Source: Chloroflexota bacterium (lineage in GTDB: Bacteria > Chloroflexota > Dehalococcoidia > UBA2979). From it: 7,875 nt of DNA. Of this stretch, positions 1 through 5,801 are shown in pieces. How positions within the stretch are numbered: the stretch's first letter is position 1; every line of letters begins with the position of its first letter. The notes under the pieces are model-generated. The model was not told the origin of the DNA. It searched no databases and saw nothing but the letters and a program-made list of their open reading frames with translations. Where the stretch lies: contig CANFFZ010000099.1 of assembly GCA_947446155.1 (NCBI GenBank), forward strand, positions 1-7,875, read 5' to 3'. The translations under genes and the position numbers were made by a program.

Positions 1-462
1 GGCATGCCGGAGTCGTTCGGCCTTACGTACATCGGTGAGGATGGCGCGGAGCACCGGCCGATGATGATCCACCGGGCGATCCTCGGGTCGCTCGAACGCT
101 TCATCGGCGTTTACATCGAGCACACCAGCGGCCATTTCCCGCTCTGGCTTGCGCCGGTGCAGGCCGTCGTCATCCCGATCGCGGACCGGCACGTGGACTA
201 CGCGAACCGTGTGCGTTCGATCCTGCGTGCGCGCGGACTGCGCGTCGAGGTGGACGACGCCTCCGAGCGGATGAACAACAAGATCCGCAAAGCCCAGAAT
301 CAGCGCGTGCCGTACATGCTGGTCGTCGGTGACCGAGAGGCCGAGGCGGACGCGGCCGCTGTCCGCGACCGCACCGGCGACGACCTCGGTGCCCTCCCGA
401 TCTTCCAGATCGGCGACCGCCTCGTCGACGAGCGAGATTCGCGGAGCATTCAAGCGCACTAG
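1..462 (+). CDS. thrS: Threonyl-tRNA synthetase, C-terminal part (5' end outside window)
   Basis: Class II synthetase that charges tRNA-Thr with threonine in the cytoplasm. The reading frame is open from base 1, so only about 153 C-terminal residues are present of a protein that is usually about 580-640 long. Seen here: the end of the catalytic domain with the class II motif 3 segment (HRAILGSLERFIG, 23-35 counted from the ATG at 4), the linker HTSGHFPLWLAPVQ (40-53) typical of ThrRS, and the anticodon-binding domain with VEVDD (81-85), KIRKAQNQRVPYMLVVGD (93-110) and RDRTGDDLGAL (121-131). It ends in TAG. The last 20 residues are poorly conserved, as is usual. The ATG at base 4 is internal, not the start: it lies in the conserved MPE-F-LTY segment. 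The next plus-strand gene begins 128 bases on. Identification is secure from several family-specific blocks. Confidence 0.96.
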   Translation, partial: GMPESFGLTYIGEDGAEHRPMMIHRAILGSLERFIGVYIEHTSGHFPLWLAPVQAVVIPIADRHVDYANRVRSILRARGLRVEVDDASERMNNKIRKAQNQRVPYMLVVGDREAEADAAAVRDRTGDDLGALPIFQIGDRLVDERDSRSIQAH

Positions 463-508
463 CAAGCAGGCAGCGGCGCCATCACATGCAGAATGGGGTG
501 CTCACAGG

Positions 509-539
509 TTGTGCGGCGCTCGAAACTCCGTTGTACAGT
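509..539 (+). promoter_or_regulatory. Candidate promoter of the lipoprotein gene
   Basis: TTGTGC (509-514) and TACAGT (534-539) are separated by 19 bases, longer than the optimal 17, so this is a weak sigma-70-like match. It lies in the 128-base gap after thrS, about 50 bases before the ATG at 591. Between it and the ribosome binding site are two small hairpins: CCGTCC/GGACGG (545-550/554-559) and GGCC/GGCC (558-561/565-568). The bases around the -10 resemble those before infC. No experimental support; the call rests on position and a loose consensus. Confidence 0.35.
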
Positions 540-590
540 CCACCCCGTCCAGGGGACGGCCGCAGGCCGAGGACTCACGGAGGGGACGAC

Positions 591-1145
591 ATGCGACGTA
601 CAGCGGAGCGCTTCGCCATCACAGCGGGATTCGCGATGGCATTCGCGCTGGTGGTCGCTTGCGGTGGCGGAGTCGAGGACGAGAAGTTCGACATCAACAA
701 AGGCGCCCCCGAGGCCGAGGGTGCGGTGAAGGGTTTTATCGAGGGCTGGGTGCAGGCCTCCGGGACCACTCCGGACCAATTCGCGGCCGGCCAAACTCGA
801 CGTTTCATCGGTGGTGAACTCGCTGCGCTCGTCGTCGGTGTCCGCACCGGCGGCACCAGCGGCCAGAAGCCAGTCGAGGAAGTCTTCAACGACATCATGA
901 AGACCCCGTTCCCGCCCGACCTCGGCTATGACGTCGTGGAGAGCACGACGCAGGCGACTACTGGTGCCGTCGTGAAGGTCCGACTGAAGTACTCCACCGA
1001 GTCCGTGAACAACATGATCAAAGCCGGCAAGATCCAGCCCGCAGACGCCGTCGCGGTATTCGACGCCGTGAAGGTGCAGCCGGTCCGTACCATCACCCTC
1101 ACCAAGGGCGAAGGCGGCTGGCAGATCACCAAGGTCGAGGGCTAA
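591..1145 (+). CDS. Predicted lipoprotein of unknown function
   Basis: 184 residues, function not recognised. The start at 591 is chosen because GGAGGGG (579-585) sits 5 bases upstream and because it gives a clean lipoprotein signal peptide: positively charged MRRTAERF, a hydrophobic core (residues 9-22), and the lipobox VVAC with the lipidated cysteine at residue 24, followed by a GGG spacer. A longer frame to 486 would bury the signal and is rejected. The mature part starts acidic, then has a predicted helix (AVKGFIEGWVQ) and ends in strands, the last being ITLTKGEGGWQITKVEG. A short secreted protein ending in a G-GWQI-KV strand resembles NTF2-like/DUF4878-type lipoproteins, but this is a fold-level guess. 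It would be anchored on the outer face of the cytoplasmic membrane. It sits alone between thrS and accC, with its own candidate promoter and a hairpin after it. Confidence 0.8.
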   Translation: MRRTAERFAITAGFAMAFALVVACGGGVEDEKFDINKGAPEAEGAVKGFIEGWVQASGTTPDQFAAGQTRRFIGGELAALVVGVRTGGTSGQKPVEEVFNDIMKTPFPPDLGYDVVESTTQATTGAVVKVRLKYSTESVNNMIKAGKIQPADAVAVFDAVKVQPVRTITLTKGEGGWQITKVEG

Positions 1146-1163
1146 CCCATCGGCAGGGACGCT

Positions 1164-1192
1164 CGCCCGTCCGGCTTGCCGCCGGTCGGGCG
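1164..1192 (+). terminator. Stem-loop after the lipoprotein gene
   Basis: A 12-position stem (1164-1175 with 1181-1192), G/C-rich, with one T-T mismatch and a 5-base loop (TTGCC). It begins 18 bases after the lipoprotein stop codon. No T-run follows, so it may be a Rho-independent terminator of the tail-less kind seen in high-GC bacteria, a 3' end stabiliser, or an attenuator ahead of accC. Confidence 0.5.
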
Positions 1193-1272
1193 CCATGACA
1201 GTCTGACTCGCTGACCGGCACCTCGCCGGCCTCGGTGTCCCGAATCTGGGTTCTCGTGGGAGAGGGTCGCGC

Positions 1273-2798
1273 GTGTTCCAGCGAGTGCTCATCGCCAACC
1301 GTGGCGAGATCGCCCTGCGAGTCCAGCGCACCTGTCGCGAGATGGGCATCGAGACCGTCGCGGTCTACTCCGACCCCGACCGGAACGCCCTGCACGTCCG
1401 CAACGCCGACTACGCCGTCCACATCGGCCCCGGCCCGGCGCAGCAGTCCTACCTCGACATCGACAAGATCATCCGAGCGGCCAAAGACACGGGCGCGGAC
1501 GCGATCCACCCCGGCTATGGCTTCCTCTCGGAAAATCCGAGGTTCGCGGACGCCTGTGCCCTCGCCGGGATCACCTTCATCGGCCCCCCCGCAGACGCGA
1601 TGCGCGCGCTGGGCGGCAAGATCTCCGGCCGCCGCCTCATGCAGGAGGCAGGCGTCCCCGTCGTTCCCGGTGCGGACAACATCAGCATCGACGACGTCGC
1701 CACCGCAAAGCGCGAGGCCGAGCGCATCGGCTTCCCCCTGCTCGTGAAGGCCTCGGCTGGTGGTGGTGGCCGAGGCATCCGTCTCGTCCAGCGTGCCGAG
1801 GACCTTGAGAACGCGATGCGCGCCTCCGGATCGGAGGCCTCGTCCTCGTTCGGAGACGCCACGATCTTCCTCGAAAAGTACGTCTCGCCCGCCCGCCACA
1901 TCGAAGTGCAGATGATCGCGGATGCGCACGGCAACGTCCGTGCCTTCGGCGAGCGCGAGTGCTCGATCCAGCGCCGCAACCAGAAACTCGTGGAGGAGGC
2001 GCCGTCCGTCGCCGTCACGCCCGAGATCCGCAAGCGCCTGTGCGACGCCGCCGTCGCTGCCGCGAAGTCCTGCGGCTACCGCAACGCCGGCACCGTCGAG
2101 TTCCTCATGGACCGCGAGGGCAACTTCTACTTCCTGGAGGTGAACGCTCGTCTCCAGGTGGAGCACCCCGTCACGGAACTCGTCTACGGCGGTGTCGACC
2201 TCGTCGCGCTGCAGTTGCGTGTCGCCGCGGGCGAGGTGCTGCCCGACCTCGATGCCCCCCTGGAGCCGACTGGCTGGGCGATCGAGTGCCGCATCAACGG
2301 CGAGAACCCGTACGCGAACTTCGCCCCCTCAGTGGGCCTCATCGACTACCTCCAGGTGCCCTCCGGCCCCGGCGTCCGCTTCGACTCGATGCTCTTCCAG
2401 GGCCTTGATGTCCCCGTCTATTACGACTCCCTGCTCGGGAAGTTGATCGTGTGGGCAGAGACGCGACCTCAGGCCATCGAACGGATGAAGCGCGCGCTGA
2501 AGGACCTCATCGTCTCCGGCGTGGACAGCAACATCCCGTTCCACCTTGCGCTCTTCGATGAGCCGGACTTCCGCTCGGGTGACTTCAGCACCTCGTGGCT
2601 GGAATCCAAGTTCACGATGCCCGAGCTCGCTGAGGACGACCCGCGGTTAGAGACCGCCCTCATCGCTGCTGCCCTCGCCGCCAGCCTGCTCGCCGGGTCA
2701 TCCGAGGCTGGTGGGGCATCGAAGGCTCCCAACCGCTGGGTACAGGCGTCTCGATCGCAGGCACGACGCGGCATTCGAGTCGAAGGGGGGACACAGGG

Positions 2799-2826
<28 letters not shown>
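1273..2826 (+). CDS. accC: Biotin carboxylase subunit of an acyl-CoA carboxylase
   Basis: ATP-dependent carboxylation of the biotin on the carrier protein, the first half-reaction of acetyl/propionyl-CoA carboxylase. 517 residues, GTG start, with GGGAGAGGG (1258-1266) 6 bases upstream. Seen: the N-terminal domain (RVLIANRGEIALRV 4-17; HPGYGFLSEN 79-88), ATP-grasp K116 and K159, the glycine loop AGGGGRGIR (162-170), H209, ECSIQRRNQK (229-238), E276, E289, and EVNARLQVEHPVTE (289-302) with N291, R293 and E297; ECRINGENP (338-346) closes the core. By alignment by eye to E. coli AccC, the catalytic and metal residues are kept; the His of QRRHQK is Asn236, a substitution I believe occurs in other family members. 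The protein runs about 65 residues beyond the usual ~450, with an Ala-rich stretch and then a basic tail. The 3' end overlaps the next gene by 28 bases. No carboxyltransferase is in the window, so acetyl- versus propionyl-CoA specificity is open. Confidence 0.94.
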
Positions 2827-3317
<491 letters not shown>

Positions 3318-3318
3318 C

Positions 3319-3342
3319 CCTCGGCCCTGATGCCCGCCGAGG
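3319..3342 (+). terminator. Hairpin after accB
   Basis: A perfect 7-bp stem, CCTCGGC (3319-3325) with GCCGAGG (3336-3342), and a 10-base loop, starting one base after the accB stop. No T-run follows. A 12-base palindrome, CGAGGGCCCTCG, lies just downstream at 3358-3369. Together they could end the carboxylase transcript before infC; weak as an intrinsic terminator. Confidence 0.4.
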
Positions 3343-3424
3343 CGTCCCGAGTCCCCACGAGGGCCCTCGAAGGCCTGTGCGGGGGCCGGTGCCGTCGGAA
3401 CGCCGTCTCCGAGCGCGCGTGCTG

Positions 3425-3430
3425 TAGAAT
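3425..3430 (+). promoter_or_regulatory. Candidate -10 element of the infC-rpmI-rplT operon
   Basis: TAGAAT is one of the few AT-containing hexamers in this 164-base gap and matches TATAAT at 4 of 6 positions. It would start RNA near 3437, giving a leader of about 45 bases before the proposed AUC start of infC. No convincing -35 box is seen 16-19 bases upstream. The TAG inside the hexamer is also the in-frame stop that limits how far infC can extend upstream. Confidence 0.4.
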
Positions 3431-3467
3431 GTCCACCTAACGCGGCTGCCGCTGGCGCTGCACCGGA

Positions 3468-3474
3468 AGAGGAG
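3468..3474 (+). promoter_or_regulatory. Ribosome binding site that sets the infC start at AUC
   Basis: AGAGGAG is a strong Shine-Dalgarno match ending 7 bases before ATC at 3482, the ideal distance. It is 19 bases from the first conventional start (TTG at 3494), too far. A second purine run, AAGGA (3489-3492 region), lies only one or two bases before that TTG, too close. The geometry therefore selects ATC. Confidence 0.65.
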
Positions 3475-3481
3475 CGCTTCG

Positions 3482-4069
3482 ATCCCGAAGGAATTGCGCA
3501 TCAATGAGCAGATCCGAGTCCCTCAGGCTCGGGTGATCCGGGGCGACGAGCAGCTCGGGATCATGTCTGGCTGGGACGCCCTGCGCCTCGCCGAGGAATT
3601 CGGAATGGACCTCGTCGAAATCGCGCCGACGGCCTCGCCGCCCGTGGTCAAGATCATGGACTACGGCAAATTCAAGTACGAACAGGCCAAAAAGGAACGG
3701 GACGGCCGCCGCGGCTCCAAGCAGGTGGAGTTGCGCGAAGTCCGGATGAAAGTGAAGATCGACAGGCACGACCGCGACTTCAAGATCCGCACCGCCCGCA
3801 AACTCTTGCTGGAGGGCGACAAGGTCAAAGTCTCCGTCATGTTCCGGGCGCGTGAGATCACCCACCCAGAGGTCGCCCAGGCACTCCTCACGGAGTTCCA
3901 CGAGGCCCTGAAAGACGTTTCCGACCTGGAGAAGTCCCCCGGACTCGAAGGGCGCTTCATGACTATGGTGCTGGACCCGAGCAAGAAGGCGGCCGCGGCT
4001 GCCCTCATCCGGGCCCGCGAAGAGAAGAAAGTCGTGGCCGTGGAGGCCACCCCGGTCGCCGCCGAGTAG
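3482..4069 (+). CDS. infC: Translation initiation factor IF-3, probable AUC start
   Basis: Binds the 30S subunit, blocks premature 50S joining and checks the start codon and initiator tRNA. 195 residues if started at ATC 3482 (protein beginning M/I-PKELRINEQIRV). TTG at 3494 would give 191 residues beginning LRINEQ. I prefer ATC for its ribosome binding site and because no ATG or GTG lies between the in-frame stop at 3425 and the conserved RINEQIRV block. N-domain: RINEQIRVPQARVI, EQLGIMS, DLVEIAPTASPPVVKIMDYGKFKYEQAKK (43-71; IF3 signature at 57-70). C-domain from about 84: LREVRMKVKIDRHD, LEGDKVKVSVMFRAREITHP, LEGRFMTMVLDP (155-166). A short acidic/Ala tail follows. It is the first gene of infC-rpmI-rplT. 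Rare AUU/AUC/AUA starts on infC are known and let IF3 repress its own mRNA; that this applies here is inference. Confidence 0.95.
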   Translation: MPKELRINEQIRVPQARVIRGDEQLGIMSGWDALRLAEEFGMDLVEIAPTASPPVVKIMDYGKFKYEQAKKERDGRRGSKQVELREVRMKVKIDRHDRDFKIRTARKLLLEGDKVKVSVMFRAREITHPEVAQALLTEFHEALKDVSDLEKSPGLEGRFMTMVLDPSKKAAAAALIRAREEKKVVAVEATPVAAE

Positions 4070-4102
4070 GCGTGGTCGACCGAGGCCTGAGGGAGCGTTT
4101 CC

Positions 4103-4297
4103 GTGCCGAAGATGAAGACCCACAAAGGCACAGCGAAGCGCGTGCGCGTCACCGCCACCGGCAAGCTGATGCTCCGCACCTCCAACCCGAAGCGCGCCAA
4201 GCGTTCTCGTCCGCACATGTACGACAACCGTCGTGACTCCGTCGCGGACCCGACGCTCGTCCGTGCCCTGAAGCGCAACCTCCCGTACGCCGGCTAG
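4103..4297 (+). CDS. rpmI: 50S ribosomal protein L35
   Basis: 64 residues, GTG start, with GAGGGAG (4089-4095) 7 bases upstream, 33 bases after infC. The N-terminus MPKMKTHKGTAKRVRVTATGK (first 21 residues) is the hallmark of bL35, and the C-terminus ends R-LKRNLPYAG as in the family. The middle (residues 27-48) departs from the usual H-L--KKS-KRKR pattern: only KRAKR is clearly like it, followed by an unusual RPHMYDNRRDSV. The protein is strongly basic, as expected for an rRNA-binding protein. Position between infC and rplT confirms the call. Confidence 0.93.
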   Translation: MPKMKTHKGTAKRVRVTATGKLMLRTSNPKRAKRSRPHMYDNRRDSVADPTLVRALKRNLPYAG

Positions 4298-4338
4298 CCC
4301 GGCTCAGACTCTGACCCCCAGCACGAAGGACTGACCCC

Positions 4339-4698
4339 ATGCCTCGAACTCGTAACCGCGTCCAGACCCGCGAACGCCACCGCAAAATCTTCGAGGTCAC
4401 CAAGGGCCACCGAGGCAAGAAGCGCACGAATATCAAGGTCGCCCACCAGGCGATGATGCACGCGCTGCGCTACGCCACGATCCACCGCCGCGACAAGAAG
4501 AACGACTTCCGCGAACTCTGGATCGTCCGTATCAACGCCGCCGCCCGCCTGCACGGCCTCACCTACAGCCGCCTGATGGACGGCCTCAAGAAGGCTGGCG
4601 TCGACCTCAATCGCAAGATCCTCGCCGACCTCGCCGTCCGCGATGACGCCGCGTTCGCCCAGGTCGTCGCCCAGGCCAAGACCGCCCTCGGCCAGTAG
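4339..4698 (+). CDS. rplT: 50S ribosomal protein L20
   Basis: Binds 23S rRNA early in 50S assembly; in several bacteria it also represses its own operon. 119 residues, close to the usual 117-118. ATG at 4339 with GAAGGA (4325-4330) 8 bases upstream, 41 bases after rpmI. Seen: the basic extended N-terminus [45 protein letters not shown], then [21 protein letters not shown], the classic bL20 block, [21 protein letters not shown] and the C-terminal domain. No L20-binding pseudoknot was worked out in the leader. Last gene of the plus-strand block; a double hairpin follows. Confidence 0.97.
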   Translation: MPRTRNRVQTRERHRKIFEVTKGHRGKKRTNIKVAHQAMMHALRYATIHRRDKKNDFRELWIVRINAAARLHGLTYSRLMDGLKKAGVDLNRKILADLAVRDDAAFAQVVAQAKTALGQ

Positions 4699-4702
4699 CC
4701 CC

Positions 4703-4756
4703 CACCTTCCGAGGTGTACGAACGAGCCCGCCAACGGGCGGCCCTCGTTGTTATGT
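4703..4756 (+). terminator. Double hairpin ending the rplT operon
   Basis: Two stem-loops follow the rplT stop. The first is CACCT-TCCG-AGGTG (4703-4716). The second is AACGAG (4721-4726) with CTCGTT (4744-4749), enclosing CCGCC (4728-4732) with GGCGG (4737-4741). A partly T-rich tail (GTTATGT, 4750-4756) follows on the plus strand. It sits in the 70-base gap between convergent genes and could also stop RNA from the minus-strand operon, though no T-run appears in that direction. Confidence 0.6.
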
Positions 4757-4768
4757 CGCTACCAAGAT

Positions 4769-5062
4769 CTAAGTCAGCCCGACGCCCCCGACCGGTTCGA
4801 TCGTCGTCTGGCTCTCGAAGCCGGCGATCAGCGGCATTGCCTTCGCGATCGCAGCCTGCACCTGGGGGAGCGACAGCGAGGCGTCATGACTCGCCTCACG
4901 GTCCCAGACGTCCGTGATCCAGATCGCATTGGGCTCCTTCGCGTCCTTCGCCACGATGTAGGCGAGGCAGCCCGGCATTCCACCGGTACCTTCGAGGAGG
5001 ATGCCAAGCACCTCGTCGCGCTTGTCGGGTACTGCCAACATCTTGCCGATCAGTCCGTACAT
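4769..5062 (-). CDS. Antibiotic biosynthesis monooxygenase (ABM) fold protein
   Basis: 97 residues. The sequence MYGLIGKM at the start, LLEGTGGMPGCLAYIVAKD (22-40), NAIWITDVWDREASHDASL (45-63) and PLIAGFES (77-84) fit the small ferredoxin-like ABM/YgiN-type family of dimeric, cofactor-free oxygenases or related proteins. Substrate unknown; members range from quinol monooxygenases to proteins with no known activity. The start at 5062 is chosen because the family begins here and because GAGGGA (5070-5075) lies 7 bases upstream; an extension to 5191 would overlap the upstream gene in another frame and is not family-like. It is the last gene of a minus-strand operon; the preceding stop TGA and this ATG are one base apart (TGAGATG), implying translational coupling. 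No signal peptide or membrane segment. Confidence 0.87.
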   Translation of the reverse strand: MYGLIGKMLAVPDKRDEVLGILLEGTGGMPGCLAYIVAKDAKEPNAIWITDVWDREASHDASLSLPQVQAAIAKAMPLIAGFESQTTIEPVGGVGLT

Positions 5063-5075
5063 CTCAGACTCCCTC
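5063..5075 (-). promoter_or_regulatory. Coupled stop/start and ribosome binding site (DUF402 to ABM)
   Basis: On the minus strand the last codons GAG-GGA-GTC-TGA of the DUF402 gene carry the Shine-Dalgarno sequence GAGGGA used by the next gene, whose ATG follows after a single G. Terminating ribosomes could reinitiate directly. Confidence 0.7.
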
Positions 5076-5780
5076 GCCCACCGGCCTCGCCCGGTTGAGG
5101 TCGATCTCCACACCCGCCACTCGATGCCACCCGTCCGGCAGCACGGGGTGCGGCCACGCCGGATCGGGACGCCACAAGGCCCATGAGCCATCGAAGGGGT
5201 GGGCGCGGGACTCGATGGCGGCGATGAGGCGTTCGGCCTCGGCGTGGAAGAGCGCGGACTCCCACTCGTACGTCAGGCCCGAGGCGACCGCCGCCGCCAG
5301 TTGCTCGACGTCCTTGCGCGACCAGACGAGGTCGGGCGCCATGACGAGGTCCAGGCGGTTGTCGGTGGTATCGATGCCGATCGCGGTGCGAACGTAGCGC
5401 GACTGGATGTTCACCTTGTAGCCGCGCAGGTAGCCCTCGGGCGCCTGCCACAGAGGGCTGCGTACGCCTTCGATGCCTTCGAAGTGGACCTCGACGGCAT
5501 GCTCGGCGTCGTGCGGGATGACCCGAAGGACGGGCGCGCGGGGCGTGTACGTCGGGGGTAGGGCGCCCTCGTTCCCCAGGGTGCCGAGGGGAATCGCGGC
5601 GGCGCGGAGGTTCGCGTCCGTGAAGCGGCGGTTCTCGATTGTGACGCCCGCCGGCTGGAAGAGGATCAGGTGCGCTTCCGAGTCCTCGACCACGATCTGC
5701 GGCCAACCCTGCGCGATGCCGTCGTCGTGCCCCACGAAGCGCAGGACGATCGTGTCGCCGGGGGACCATCGAGGGTGCAT
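5064..5780 (-). CDS. DUF402 (FomD/Ntdp-like) domain protein
   Basis: 238 residues. Family known members include FomD, a phosphonate-nucleotide hydrolase of fosfomycin synthesis, and Ntdp, a nucleoside tri/diphosphatase; both are metal-dependent. The N-terminus WSPGDTIVLRFVG (5-17) is typical. The DUF402 core is about 118-190: GYKVNIQ (120-126, Tyr121), GIDTTDNRLDLVMAPDLVW (135-153, with Asp137, 140, 144 and 150), SRKDVEQL (154-161). It is followed by PFDGSWALWRPDPAWP (195-210) and LPDGW (214-218), a tail I associate with Actinomycetota/Chloroflexota members. The acidic residues are those expected to bind metal, so the protein is probably an active phosphatase, but its substrate cannot be read. 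Start at 5780 has GAGGGAGG 4 bases upstream. Begins 21 bases after pheT and runs into the ABM gene. The reading as a nucleotide hydrolase is inference from the family. Confidence 0.87.
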   Translation of the reverse strand: MHPRWSPGDTIVLRFVGHDDGIAQGWPQIVVEDSEAHLILFQPAGVTIENRRFTDANLRAAAIPLGTLGNEGALPPTYTPRAPVLRVIPHDAEHAVEVHFEGIEGVRSPLWQAPEGYLRGYKVNIQSRYVRTAIGIDTTDNRLDLVMAPDLVWSRKDVEQLAAAVASGLTYEWESALFHAEAERLIAAIESRAHPFDGSWALWRPDPAWPHPVLPDGWHRVAGVEIDLNRARPVGEGV

Positions 5781-5801
5781 CGAGCCTCCCTCAGGCGCGC
5801 G

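Noticed and set aside
486..590. Longer N-terminus for the lipoprotein gene (ATG at 486)
   Set aside because: It would bury the signal peptide and includes the candidate promoter; the ATG at 591 has the ribosome binding site and the proper lipoprotein start.
459..1349. 296-codon open frame antisense to the lipoprotein gene and the accC start
   Set aside because: No recognisable motif, overlaps a gene with a good ribosome binding site and lipobox, and spans intergenic hairpins.
1957..1980. Asn in place of His in the biotin carboxylase QRRHQK motif as a sign of an inactive enzyme
   Set aside because: Other residues needed for activity are all in place, and this position varies among biotin carboxylases as far as I recall.
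1126..2166. 346-codon open frame antisense to accC
   Set aside because: Composition (long runs of V, D, G, R, L) is that of a high-GC shadow frame; the plus strand holds a clearly conserved biotin carboxylase across the same bases.
3437..4216. 259-codon open frame antisense to infC and rpmI
   Set aside because: Fully opposite two secure conserved genes; low-complexity shadow of high-GC coding sequence.
5063..5191. Longer N-terminus for the ABM gene
   Set aside because: The extension is Arg-rich shadow of the upstream DUF402 gene; the family starts at MYGLIGKM with a good ribosome binding site.
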